Both the position numbers and the translations under genes were made by a program. Below the pieces are notes generated by a model. That model searched no databases, was not told where the DNA came from, and saw only the letters and a program-made list of their open reading frames with translations. Of a stretch of DNA of 64,000 nt, positions 9,227 to 18,880 are shown one piece after another. Where the stretch lies: NCBI GenBank assembly GCA_905147135.1, contig LR990041.1, forward strand, positions 21,621,712-21,685,711. Reading direction: 5' to 3'. The stretch is from Blastobasis lacticolella (taxonomy: Eukaryota > Arthropoda > Insecta > Lepidoptera > Blastobasidae). The first letter of the stretch is position 1. Each line of letters starts with the position of its first letter.

Positions 9227-9634
9227 AATGAGCAGTTTTCCAATAGGTATCTAAAGCTTTCCTAACCACTCACTAGATGGCGCCTCGATAATTTTGGTAA
9301 TTGATAATCGCTTGAAATAAGTTCTTAGCAAACAGGATATAAACACTGGGTACGTTGTATTGGATAATATTGTATTTGTCAATAGTTTTAGAGGTTGTAA
9401 TAATAATGGAATATAGTGCCAACTTCTGTAAATATTTATTTTTACATTTCGTTCAACCTTTAACAGTTATGTTTATATTAATAAACATTTTATTTTTAAG
9501 TTTAGTATTAGTTGGCTGCATGAAATTACTTACACCATCATACAGATTAAAACAAGATTACCAAAATTATAGGAGCGCCATCTATTGATGCTTTTTGAAA
9601 CCAACTATCAATACCTACTGGAAAACTCCTCATT
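9227..9634. mobile_element. MITE family AATGAG, copy 1 (408 bp)
   Basis: Ends are imperfect inverted repeats (AATGAGCAGTTTTCCAATAG and CTACTGGAAAACTCCTCATT). A second inverted pair lies inside (GATGGCGCCTCGATAATTTT against AAAATTATAGGAGCGCCATC), so the arms are about 75 bp. A second copy at 17582-17997 matches it along the whole length with scattered differences. The internal sequence is AT-rich and non-coding. No certain target duplication was seen. Confidence 0.8.
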
Positions 9635-9639
9635 CCGGA

Positions 9640-10040
9640 CAAAGTTAAATGCTAGTTTTGTAATTAGTTAACTTTTTTTATTAATGTAGGTGTAAGAACA
9701 AGTTAAGGAAAATGTGAGCGCCGGGGATAATAAAGACATGAAAAGGTTGGCAGACAGGAGAGGGGAATGGTGAGGAGTGCTTCACCGACAAGAGTTATAC
9801 TCTTAAATATACGATGATAATGCTGTAAATATAATTAATGTTGTTTTTGTTGTGCTGTGGTATCTCAATTAAGCAATCAACGTTTATTTACTTAAAAAAT
9901 AGACGCGTCATAATTCCGTAGCTATGGCCATAGTTTGTAAGGAATATGGGCTAAAGTTAGCGCAGAATCCTCACCTGTGATTGAGAATAAACGTTGGTAT
10001 CTATCGACTTCAGAGTCGGTATGTGTCTAAAGGAGATTAG
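9640..10040. other. No gene seen
   Basis: AT-rich sequence with scattered repeat-like words and no recognisable protein or element boundary. Confidence 0.35.
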
Positions 10041-10265
10041 AAAGACTTCACTGATAAAATATCAAGTCTCTCCACGTGCAATTTCGAGGGAAATATGAAT
10101 CACTATCTACAATTATGTGACTGATGTGCTCACATGCCCACAATGTGCGAGGATCTGTGTGAAGAAGATTGGCTACGTAAGCCACGTGCGAGCACATGAG
10201 CGCCAACAACAGGGGAATTGAAGCAGTCACTGTAGCCGAAAACGGCGAAGAGAACATGAGACACG
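10041..10265 (+). mobile_element. LINE C-terminal fragment with zinc-finger-like end
   Basis: The plus frame near 10130-10205 reads CPQCARICVKKIGYVSHVRA and then HERQQQGN, a C-x2-C...H-x3-H type end found at the C-terminus of some endonuclease/RT proteins of RTE-like LINEs. The upstream part is broken. Confidence 0.45.
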
Positions 10266-10464
10266 CAACTAGGGCATGTAAATATTCGAATATTTTTGCT
10301 GGTGATATTCGAATATTATTCGAAATCTGGAATAAGGATTTTAGCTACGTTTTTAATGTAAGTTTGTGCAATTGGCCGTTAGTAAATGCATCCAAATGAG
10401 CGTGAAATGGATTTCTACATGATAATAAAATAAATAAATAAATAATCGTGGACAAATTCACACA

Positions 10465-10695
10465 CAGCGCCATCTAGCCCCAAAGTAAGCAAAGCTTGTG
10501 TTATGGGTTAGATAACTGATGAACTACTTATATACTTTTAAATACATACTTATTATACATAGAACACCCAGACCCGTAACAGAAATTAAAATTCATCAAT
10601 TCAATTTCTGCCCGGCCGGGTATCGAACCCGGGACCTCTTGCGTGGCAGACCGGTATGTTGACCACTGAACCACTCAGGTCGTCAGGAAATAAAA
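10465..10695 (-). mobile_element. tRNA-Gly-derived SINE (family 2)
   Basis: The minus-strand head at about 10605-10685 carries AGTGGTTCAGTGGTCAACAT (box A region), CTGCCACGC as the anticodon-loop counterpart of tRNA-Gly(GCC), and CGGGTTCGATACCCGG (box B/T-arm). The body contains TTACGGGTCTGGGTGTTC, and the end has AGATGGCGCTG. It is a pseudo-tRNA: the acceptor and D-stems are broken. Confidence 0.7.
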
Positions 10696-10879
10696 ATAAA
10701 AATATAAAAAAATCAAAATAACGGTATCTAGCGGCGAATTGTGTTTTTTTTTCGGTTTAGCTGCTTATATTAAGCTATAGATACCATTTGCCGCACCTTT
10801 AAATACATTTACTATGAGTATAAACCATAATTAAATTACTAAACACTCAAACGACTGAAATAATGGAAAAATAAATTTA

Positions 10880-11045
10880 GTAACTCTCGCGAGGCGAGAG
10901 TGTAATCGGTCGCCTTGCCTCGCGATTCCCTTACGAGTATTCCCGAGCACAATACAAAATACCTGCATCACGAGAGTGAAGAGGGCCCGCCTTGCGTCGT
11001 GTCACCTCACGCGAGGTCGCCTCGCGAGGCCCTCAGAGTGAGGAG
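10880..11045. repeat. CTCGCGAGG-rich inverted repeat cluster
   Basis: Multiple copies of the palindromic core CTCGCGAGGCGAG and variants such as GCCTCGCGAGG occur within 165 bp of otherwise AT-rich DNA. Together they form nested hairpins. Not assigned to a family. Confidence 0.5.
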
Positions 11046-11149
11046 GTAGCATTAGGTCAGTCAGATCCTATAGGTGTATTACGAGATTAGGATGCGAAAC
11101 GACTTTTTACTTAACAATGAAATTAAGAGAATTTAAATTATATTACAAA

Positions 11150-11320
11150 TCCGAAAGGTAGGCAGCAGCATCTTTCTGGGTAGATTTACATCAACTGCAC
11201 TGCGATCTCCAACCCGCCTGCCAAGCGTGGAGATTATGGCAATGACCTCCCCTTTCGTGGGAGAGGCCCGGGGTCCTGCAGTGGACTGTTATGGGCTGTG
11301 ATGATGATGATGATGAAATT
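11150..11320 (+). mobile_element. LINE 3' UTR-type repeat, copy 1, with (GAT)n tail
   Basis: CTGCGATCTCCAACCCGCCT, GCCAAGCGTGGAGATTATGG and CCTGCAGTGGACTGTTA lead to GTGATGATGATGATGATGA. The same order is at 32290-32452, which also keeps a longer 5' part. Confidence 0.65.
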
Positions 11321-11460
11321 ATATGTAAACTAAAACATTATATCAGACAGACAGAATGCATATCTCATTTTACGCAGAGCAGAATACTCAGGCATGAGTC
11401 ACCAAGCCTTCGGTGGGTGCGTTCACACGATCCGTTTGATTAAATACCACAAATATAAAA

Positions 11461-11973
11461 CACGAGTACGTAAATTCAAATAATCCGTTCCGTTCAGGTA
11501 CAACACCAGCCAGAAATGTTTTTGCAAGGGTGTATGTAGATCATATCAGCAAGAACTGGGTACGGCGTCGCCATCATCGGTGGTTCCGTCGTCTGTACTT
11601 GTATTTTGAGCAACCAAGCCCAGTGGTTGTCACGGGTCTCACCCAAAGAGCTGGTTTGCTCCGGATACGGCATCAGACGTGGGAGTTGTTGATTTTAGGC
11701 GACACCAGACCTCGTCCTCCACTGATTTGCGCTACCTCCAGCCCGAGATACCAGTGCGTACGTAGATGCGAAGGGGGGTGTAGGGCTGTCGCAGTCAGGA
11801 TGGGAGCGAAAGGATTTGGAGCCTACAAGAATACTAGTATCGAGTCAGTTTGAAGGAGGATAGATACTATACTTTTTGTGTAATATAATAAAGAAGGATG
11901 GTAAAGACTGCTGTGGTTGTTCGCTTGATCTGTTATTGTTTTGTTTTGTCACGAGTACGTAAATTCAAATAAT
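11461..11973. mobile_element. 465-bp insertion between 24-bp direct repeats
   Basis: Perfect 24-bp repeats starting CACGAGTACGTAAATTC lie at 11461-11484 and 11950-11973. The enclosed 11485-11949 has higher GC content than its surroundings and one open frame (11530-11853, 107 codons) without recognisable similarity. An AATAAAG word lies near 11888. The structure fits a retroposed sequence with an unusually long target duplication, or a recombination product. Confidence 0.5.
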
Positions 11974-11999
11974 TTAAAAATATTCGAATATTCGAATTT

Positions 12000-12060
12000 T
12001 ACCTAAATTACTAATCGAATATTGAAATGGGGCGAATGTTCGAATAATTCGAATACCACG
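12000..12060. repeat. ATTCGAAT palindrome cluster
   Basis: Repeated TTCGAATA words at 11990-12055, and also at 10275-10325. Simple-sequence-like, possibly the end of a degraded element. Confidence 0.4.
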
Positions 12061-12289
12061 CATTACCACTTTGAGAAAATGTTCCTTTGCCGCTACAGCA
12101 ACGTTCACGGCATTTGGTTCATCTTCAGCCAAAATAAGTTTGCTAAAAGAAGGGAGAATTGCTGTCTCTTATGCCCAAAGGACTCGTCCTTAGCAATAAA
12201 AATTTAATTCATGAATGCTTTAAAAACCGTTTAACACCTGCACAGTAGTGCAAAGGAATATGATTCTTAAGGTGATTATGCGCTTATAC

Positions 12290-12535
12290 TCTTGCATTGT
12301 ACGTATAGTTTTAACCGGCTTCCTAATAACACAAGCCGCTTTAGTTCGAGTTTCATAACGCGTATTGTTAAGAAATGGAACACGATGCTTGCTAGTGTGT
12401 TTCCTGAACATTATAATCTGGACGCCTTCAAAGCTATAGGCAGCAGATCCCTAGATTCCTAGGCAGGCTCCATCTTCGGCCGCATCGTCACTTACTAACA
12501 GGTGAGATGGCGGTCAAATGCCTAGCTAGTCTAAT
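12290..12535 (+). mobile_element. LINE C-terminal and 3' end fragment
   Basis: The frame VKKWNTMLASVFPEHYNLDA matches the C-terminus of Jockey/CR1 LINEs. The downstream ACAGGTGAGATGGCGGTCAA also ends the LINE at 32690-33245. The copy is 5'-truncated and broken. Confidence 0.6.
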
Positions 12536-12910
12536 AGAAAAAAACACTAACATACGATTCCTCACGTGTAAGTTTCTCAGAGATACTCACTAAAACGCAG
12601 GAAACCCCCCGACCAAGAATACACACCTACACTCAAATATATCCTAAACTACTGAACAGATTTTAACCAAATCTCGATTAAACTGGCTTTCAAAAACCGT
12701 ATAGAAATAGCTCCATCCATTCCAGCTACGATGTCACAGACATATAGGTTAAAAAATTATAATTTATACGTTGTTTATGTATAAATTACGTACCTTGGTT
12801 TGGTAAAGTACGACGCGACACTATACTGTCATGCCAGGTTCTCTGTTATTTACAAAATATTTCACATACAAAGAGCCGAAAATAAGTTTTTATTATTTGC
12901 ACAGCCGCAT

Positions 12911-12951
12911 TCATATCGCATAACTAGTCCACCGTTGGGCACCAAAGGGAG
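12911..12951 (-). repeat. Short repeat, inverted partner of 13845-13885
   Basis: CATAACTAGTCCACCGTTGG, then GCACCAAAGG. The complement occurs at 13845-13885 with a few differences, 0.9 kb away. Confidence 0.6.
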
Positions 12952-13089
12952 TCTGTGAGGATATTTATCAACTTTAAAATCCACTTTCGTGTATCGAGTA
13001 TAATCAACTACTCGGAGATGACCGTCATAAGGCACTGACTGGTGAGAACACTATTTAAAATCATGATAATTGGTAACTCGTTATGAAAA

Positions 13090-13215
13090 CACGATGAGTT
13101 CGGACGCGATAGTGGCGGAACGAGAGGCGTGTATTGCGCGCCCGGTCGGGCCCCGCGCGCGGCCGGCACTGCGGCCGAAGCCTTATCAACGTGACCGCGC
13201 AGGGGACGGCACCGC
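13090..13215. promoter_or_regulatory. CpG-rich block, possible promoter or 5' exon
   Basis: About 110 bp dense in CGCGCG and GGCCGG words in an AT-rich surrounding. Such a block often marks a 5' exon or promoter. It lies 4.7 kb upstream of host exon 1 on the minus strand, but no splice link could be shown. Confidence 0.25.
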
Positions 13216-13424
13216 TACTGCTAGACTTTAAGCAGCATTACAATTTACAAGTTACCAATGCCGGATTACAATTACTTAATGGCCTAAGCAGTCCATGCCA
13301 GTAGGGACCCCTTTCAGCCGCAATCCCCAAGTTAGACTTGATTATGTACTATCTCAGCATAAAAAATATAAGTTCAAGTTGAACTGTTCAACGTACTAGT
13401 ATTAGGCATAGGAGATTGAAATTT

Positions 13425-13576
13425 TTGGCATTATTATAAAAGAAAGTCCCACGCCGTGTCTGTCTGTCTGTTCGCGATAAACTCAAAAACTACTGAATGG
13501 ATGTTCATGAGATTTAAAGAGTGATTCATGATTAAGGTTAGTACCCATGCGAAAACGGAGCGGGCAGCTAGTTAGA
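13425..13576 (+). mobile_element. Lep1/Helitron-like 3' end
   Basis: GTCTGTCTGTCTGTTCGCGA, AAACTCAAAAACTACTGAAT and a final GCGAAAACGGAGCGGGCAGC followed by CTAGT. The CTAG end after a short GC-rich hairpin is the Helitron-type 3' terminus of Lep1 repeats. Decayed. Confidence 0.55.
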
Positions 13577-13844
13577 GATAGTATAGCAAAAAGACGAGAA
13601 TGTACCTATAGACGCCACAAACAGTGTTTCGAGTGTGAACGTAATAATTGGTAGCGATTATGCTGATGGAGACTATGTTACTCATTCGTTGCTAGTTCTC
13701 AAAGCATTCATCCAAGTCAAAATAGGTTTAATGTTGTTATCTTGTTGTTTTATGGCTAATCGCTATCTTCTCTTCGTATCTTCTGCGATGATGGCATTAG
13801 TCAAGGCCGTCTGTCTGGACAGAGTGTCTGCGTTTCCGATATGG

Positions 13845-13885
13845 CTTCCTTTGGTTCCCAACGGTGGACTAGCTATGCGATATGA
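13845..13885 (+). repeat. Short repeat, inverted partner of 12911-12951
   Basis: TTTGGTTCCCAACGGTGGAC then TAGCTATGCGATATGA. A dispersed repeat fragment. Confidence 0.6.
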
Positions 13886-14108
13886 TTGTGTCTGTGTGTG
13901 CTAATGATATGAACTTATTTTAGTTACTAGATTTACAATGTTAATAGTCTCTAACAGCTCTTTGTAAGTATGTAAAATACTTTGTAAAAAACAGAAAAAA
14001 CCTGGCATGACAGAATAGTGTTGCGTCGTAGTATACCAAACCAAGATAGGTACATAAGTAAGTATACGTAAACAACGAATATAAATATGTAATTATTTTA
14101 CACTTCAG

Positions 14109-15677
14109 ATTCCAAGGCTGTGGAGGCAAGCCAAAGTCATAGCACTGCTCAAGCCAGGAAAATGCCCAAAAGATCCGAGGAGCTATCGCCCTATATCCTT
14201 GCTGTGCCATACGTTTAAATTGTTTGAAAGAATTCTTTTGAATCGCCTTACACCTTGCATAGATCCATCTCTCATTCCAGAACAAGCCGGTTTTCGCCCA
14301 GGTAAATCCTGCACCAGCCAAACACTAAAGCTCGTTCAGCATATTGAAGACGGATTTGAGACCCACAAAATCACTGGCGTCGTATTTGTCGACTTATCAG
14401 CTGCGTACGACACTATAAATATTAGACGTTTACTGTCAAAAGTCCATAATATTACAAACGACGCGGGTTTCGTCCTAATCCTGAAGGAGCTACTACACAA
14501 CAGGCGGTTTCAGGTGCATCTCAATGGCGATAAAAGCAGATGGCGGTCTCAAAAGAACGGCTTGCCACAGGGAAGTGTTCTCGCTCCTGCTCTCTTCAAC
14601 ATTTATACAAATGACCAGCCAAAAACACCAAATACTCAGCACTTCCTCTACGCCGATGACCTTGCATTGGCTGCTCAGGCGTCTAGCTTCGAAGAAGCCG
14701 AAATATCGCTCAAGGTGGCGCTGGACGCACTTGATGAATATTACGATGCAAATGCCCTAAGACCCAATCCGTCTAAAACTCAGTCATGTGCGTTCCATCT
14801 GCGCAACCGAGATGCGAACCGAGCTCTCAAGCTATCGTGGCGAGGCGTCAACATCGAGCACTGTCCGCACCCGCGTTACCTTGGTGTTACGCTAGACAGA
14901 TCTCTGACCTACAAAGTGCACTGTCGCAATGCAAGGCAAAAAGTTAGTGCACGAAATAATCTGCTGCGGCGTCTCACATCCTCTACCTGGGGAGCAGATC
15001 CGCATGTTCTCCGGACGACGGGCCTCTCGCTTTCATACTCGGCAGGTGAATATGCGTGTCCAGTGTGGCACCGATCCGCCCATGCGAAGGAAGTCGACAA
15101 GGCCTTAAATGAGACATGCCGTATCATAACGGGCTGCCTCAAGCCTACACCGCTTGGAATGGTATATCCTTTAGCAGGTATTGCCCCACCATGTGTACGG
15201 CGCGAAGTGGCCTGTGCAGAGGAGAAACTCAGGCAGGAAATAGACGCACGACATCCACTGAATGGCCATATAATGCCCCCCGCACGCCTCAAAAGCCGGA
15301 ACAGTTTTCTGAGGTCTACCATCTCCGCTAACGAACCTTCTAGGGAGGCAAGGGAGCAGCTGTGGCGTGCTCAATACCCAGTGCCTTCTGGATCCATCGC
15401 ACCCAGTGAATCCCTGCCACCAGGACACGAGCTGCAGTGGCCAACTTGGAAGTCACTTAACCGTTTACGGACGCAGGTTGGCCGTTGCAAGGACTCTCTG
15501 ACTAAGTGGGGCTTCATTGACCAGACACAGCAGCGATGCGACTGTGGAGCTCCATCCCAAACCATGGAGCATCTGCTTTCTTGTCCTCTTTGTCCTGCTA
15601 CCTGCACTAGGGAGGAACTGTTCTTGGCGACTGATAATGCCGTTGCCGTGGCCAACTACTGGGCATGTCTTATCTAG
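14109..15677 (+). CDS. Non-LTR reverse transcriptase, 5'-truncated but fully open
   Basis: One frame of 523 codons runs from 14109 without a stop. It begins in the RT finger region (RLWRQAKVIALLKPGKCPKD, then SYRPISL), passes AGFRPGKSCTSQTLKLVQHI, VFVDLSAAYDTI (first catalytic Asp), GLPQGSVLAPALFNIYTND and the catalytic box FLYADDLALA. It then runs through the thumb (PNPSKTQ, YLGVTLD) to a Cys-rich end CDCG...TMEHLLSCPLC, a C-x-C...H...C-x2-C segment seen in many arthropod jockey-annotated LINE proteins. The first ATG is at 14199, after the conserved start. There is no endonuclease domain and no ORF1, so the copy is 5'-truncated. A splice-acceptor-like TTTTACACTTCAG stops exactly at 14108. 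After the TAG, an AGAAGAAG-rich tail follows at about 15700. Confidence 0.85.
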   Translation: MPRLWRQAKVIALLKPGKCPKDPRSYRPISLLCHTFKLFERILLNRLTPCIDPSLIPEQAGFRPGKSCTSQTLKLVQHIEDGFETHKITGVVFVDLSAAYDTINIRRLLSKVHNITNDAGFVLILKELLHNRRFQVHLNGDKSRWRSQKNGLPQGSVLAPALFNIYTNDQPKTPNTQHFLYADDLALAAQASSFEEAEISLKVALDALDEYYDANALRPNPSKTQSCAFHLRNRDANRALKLSWRGVNIEHCPHPRYLGVTLDRSLTYKVHCRNARQKVSARNNLLRRLTSSTWGADPHVLRTTGLSLSYSAGEYACPVWHRSAHAKEVDKALNETCRIITGCLKPTPLGMVYPLAGIAPPCVRREVACAEEKLRQEIDARHPLNGHIMPPARLKSRNSFLRSTISANEPSREAREQLWRAQYPVPSGSIAPSESLPPGHELQWPTWKSLNRLRTQVGRCKDSLTKWGFIDQTQQRCDCGAPSQTMEHLLSCPLCPATCTREELFLATDNAVAVANYWACLI

Positions 15678-15724
15678 GGTTTTCGAAAAATTGACTCGAC
15701 GAAGAAGAAGATTTCGTAGTACAC

Positions 15725-17285
15725 TCACAAAAGCGAATATAACTTATTTAATCACCATCAAACAATTTAAAATAATATTCATGAGCATTACAATAAATTG
15801 TAGATTTAAAGTTTATCTCAAATAAAAAAAAACAATATTGGAAAAACGAGAGATCTGTAAGGACCATAGCAAGTAAAACAATGTGGTCTCGCCCTACTGC
15901 TATGCGAAAAAGGTGTAAAAAAAATGTATATATTTATAATGGATAGTAATTAATATTAAAAAGAATTGGGTATCAAATAAACAACATTCAATTTATCACT
16001 GCCGCTTCTCTAAAATACCTGTTGTAGGTATTCAAATGTGACATAACAAAGATAATGATTACTTTCACTTTAGTGTTACATTACAGCAGTGCGTGTTACA
16101 GTTTCACCAAATGGATTTATAAAGACCAAGCAATTCAACCTGTTATGTTTGGTGTACTAACTTGTAATAATATTAATAAACAAATAATTAAAAATTACTT
16201 TCCTGATATTAAATCACACATGCAAGTTATGGATTTTTCAATTTACATCCTAAAGATCCTTACACAGTTCAAAATAAAGTCGTTCTCCGTGTTTATCTGT
16301 CTGTACCTATATGAGCGAATTCCTAATCCACTGTCTATAGCACACTATAGACTTTGATGCGGTGTTTACCATCAGAGAATCTTTTCTGAAAGGTACATAT
16401 TTATAGTCAAGAACGGCAGAGAAAACAAGTGCTAGTAATAATATAAAATAGTCTTAGTAGGCAGTAGGTACATTTTGTTAAATGAAACTGGTAATGAAAA
16501 AACTCCGTAACATTTTTGCCTTGAATAGGTAAGTTCTTCGAAGTTTCAAGGATACTCGCCGATCGTACATTACTATGTGAAATTGAAAGTAAACATCCAA
16601 TTACATCGGATCTGATTAATTTCCTTTAGATAAGTGTAATTCATCTTTAACAACAACATTCCTCATCAGATACGTAACAAAGTAATAGAAATGCGGTTAC
16701 CTTACTTATTAGATTTCTGTTTGACAAAAGTAAACAAACTTTTCTAAACTTACATCAACTGCGATATCGGGTGGTCACGAACTTCCGAGTGCTACTGCAA
16801 AGCAAGCTGGCAATATAATTATTACAATAGGTTCATTGGAATGCATCTAATCCGATTAGATCAACACTAACGGTGAAAGTAATTGGAATAAAGTAATATC
16901 AAACTTTTCCAGATAATTTACCTACTACTTTTTTGACAATCCTAAACCCAAAACAACAACAATACAAAGAGGATAGAAAAAAACTACACGAGTCAAACTA
17001 AGATGATATAAACAAGAACGAGCTGTCAAATCCATCGAAATAAAGCTGCGATTACACGAGCACTAATCTAGCATCCTACATAAATGAGGACATGGTGGCA
17101 TGCCCTTTACGGGCAGTATTGCCAGTGACCGATATTCAAAAGTAACAAATAGTCTGGCAAGAAAGTCGTGACAAAAATTGAGGGTGCCACTTTCGTTAAT
17201 ATGGTTGTGGTTGCTTGCCTGTTTGCCTACCGTATGACTACCTGCGTGAAGTTGGCCCCCCAAAGTAATTATTTTTGAATTTAAT
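15725..17285. other. No gene seen
   Basis: AT-rich intergenic DNA with only chance open frames. A short stretch at 17063-17263 is open on the minus strand but shows no family similarity. Confidence 0.45.
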
Positions 17286-17289
17286 TAAT

Positions 17290-17490
17290 GCAAATCGTTT
17301 GAGAATCGTTTGAGAAGATTTGAGAGTAAAGAAAAATCGTTTGAGAGTTAATCGTTTTTCCAGAAAATTGATTTTAATTTTGGGTGTGAAATTGGCCCCT
17401 ATATTCTCTATCTTGTCGAAAAATTGACTTAGACGTTCAATATTTTTTTAAATCGTTTAAGAATCGTTTGAGAGGATTTGAGAGTTCAAA
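17290..17490. repeat. ATCGTTTGAGA short repeat cluster
   Basis: The word ATCGTTTGAGA and variants occur about six times in two groups, 17293-17350 and 17451-17487, each group followed by GATTTGAGAGT. The groups are 110 bp apart, so a larger unit of about 158 bp may have been duplicated. Confidence 0.6.
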
Positions 17491-17581
17491 ATAACTGTTG
17501 GAGAGTTAATATTTTAATTGATATTACTTCATTATTGTGTGAGTCATTTCCCCGTAAGTTAAGAGATTGTCAATTTGTCGT

Positions 17582-17997
17582 AATGAGCAGTTTTCCAATA
17601 GGTATCTAAAGCATTCCTAACCACTCACTAAATGGCGCCCCGACAATTTTTATATTGATAATCGCTTGAAATAGGTTCTTAGCAAACAGGATATAAACAC
17701 TGGGTACGTTGTATTGGATAATATTGTATTTGTCAATAGTTTTCAACCATTTTAGAGGTTGTAATAATAATGGAACAAAGTGCCAAATTCTATAAATATT
17801 TCTTTTTATACTTCGTTTAACCTTTAACAGTTATTTTTATATTAATAAACATTTTATTTTTAAGTTTAGTATTAGTTGGCTGCATGAAATCACTGCAACC
17901 ATCATACAGATTAAAAAAGATTACCAAAATTGTAGGAGCGCCATCTATTGATGCTTTTTGAAACCAACTATCAATACCTACTGGAAAACTCCTCATT
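17582..17997. mobile_element. MITE family AATGAG, copy 2 (416 bp)
   Basis: Same ends and internal order as 9227-9634. Relative to copy 1 it has a short extra CAACCATT-like insertion near 17745 and a changed TIR base. Non-coding. Confidence 0.8.
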
Positions 17998-17999
17998 GA

Positions 18000-18447
18000 T
18001 AACCATGCTGTACAAAAAGATCGGACTACATTTTTTTGTATCATTACGATTTATTTTTCCGGCTACGCGGCCCGTCGCATCAATCATTATTTAATCAAAA
18101 AGATATATCAATATCAAAAACAAAAAAAAACTAATTTTGGAATATTTCAAATGTTGCTTTCCAAAAAAAGGAACAAGCTTGAAAACATAAAAAAACGTTG
18201 TAAAATTGAATAATAATAAAACATATTGCCTTATTCGCTATAAGAAAAGGAAAAGTATCGGATGCGTACTCGTGGGTTTTAAAGCGTCCCATTCTTGACC
18301 CGTAAGCCTCACTGAATAATTGTTGACTATCTTCCGGTGCATTTCGATGATCGGTTGAGTAAGACCTAAGATAATTATTATTTGGCAAAACCTGTGCTGA
18401 AGAGGCTCTAATAATTCAGAAAAATATTCTGACAGAAATACTATTGA
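18000..18447. other. Flank of the Pao element, no gene seen
   Basis: Short ORFs on the minus strand lack similarity. This is the insertion target region, ending in TACC. Confidence 0.4.
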
Positions 18448-18451
18448 TACC

Positions 18452-18676
18452 TGTTCAATTAACAAGGGCCCAAATCCCACGGTGTCGTAATAAAAAAAAC
18501 AACACCTTAAGAACGGAGAGAATTTATTACAATCGGTCAAGAGTCTTATTCATATGTTTAGGCATGGTCGCTAGCGCGATGTAGAATACCGTTAGCGACA
18601 TCTAGTGACCGAAACATAAACTAAAAACACTTGTAATAATTTAAACATTCTACATACGTAGTAATGGGCTTGAACA
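18452..18676 (-). repeat. 3' LTR of the Pao element
   Basis: 225 bp, ending in the same TTGAACA/TGTTCAA termini as the other LTR. It contains an internal near-inverted pair (GCTAGCGCGATG and GTTAGCGACATC). Confidence 0.9.
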
Positions 18677-18880
18677 TTCCGCCCGCCAAAGGCCATATAT
18701 TGGCCTTTTACCTTACATAAACATAAGTTACAATCTAAATTTTTTCTAAAGTTAAGCAGTTGTTAACAATGGATAACAAAGTAGAGTAAACTACAATCAA
18801 TTGGTACACTATTTTTCAACTATACATTAACAGGTATCATCATAACAATTTTAATGTAGAGCTAAGAAATCAACGCAGAG

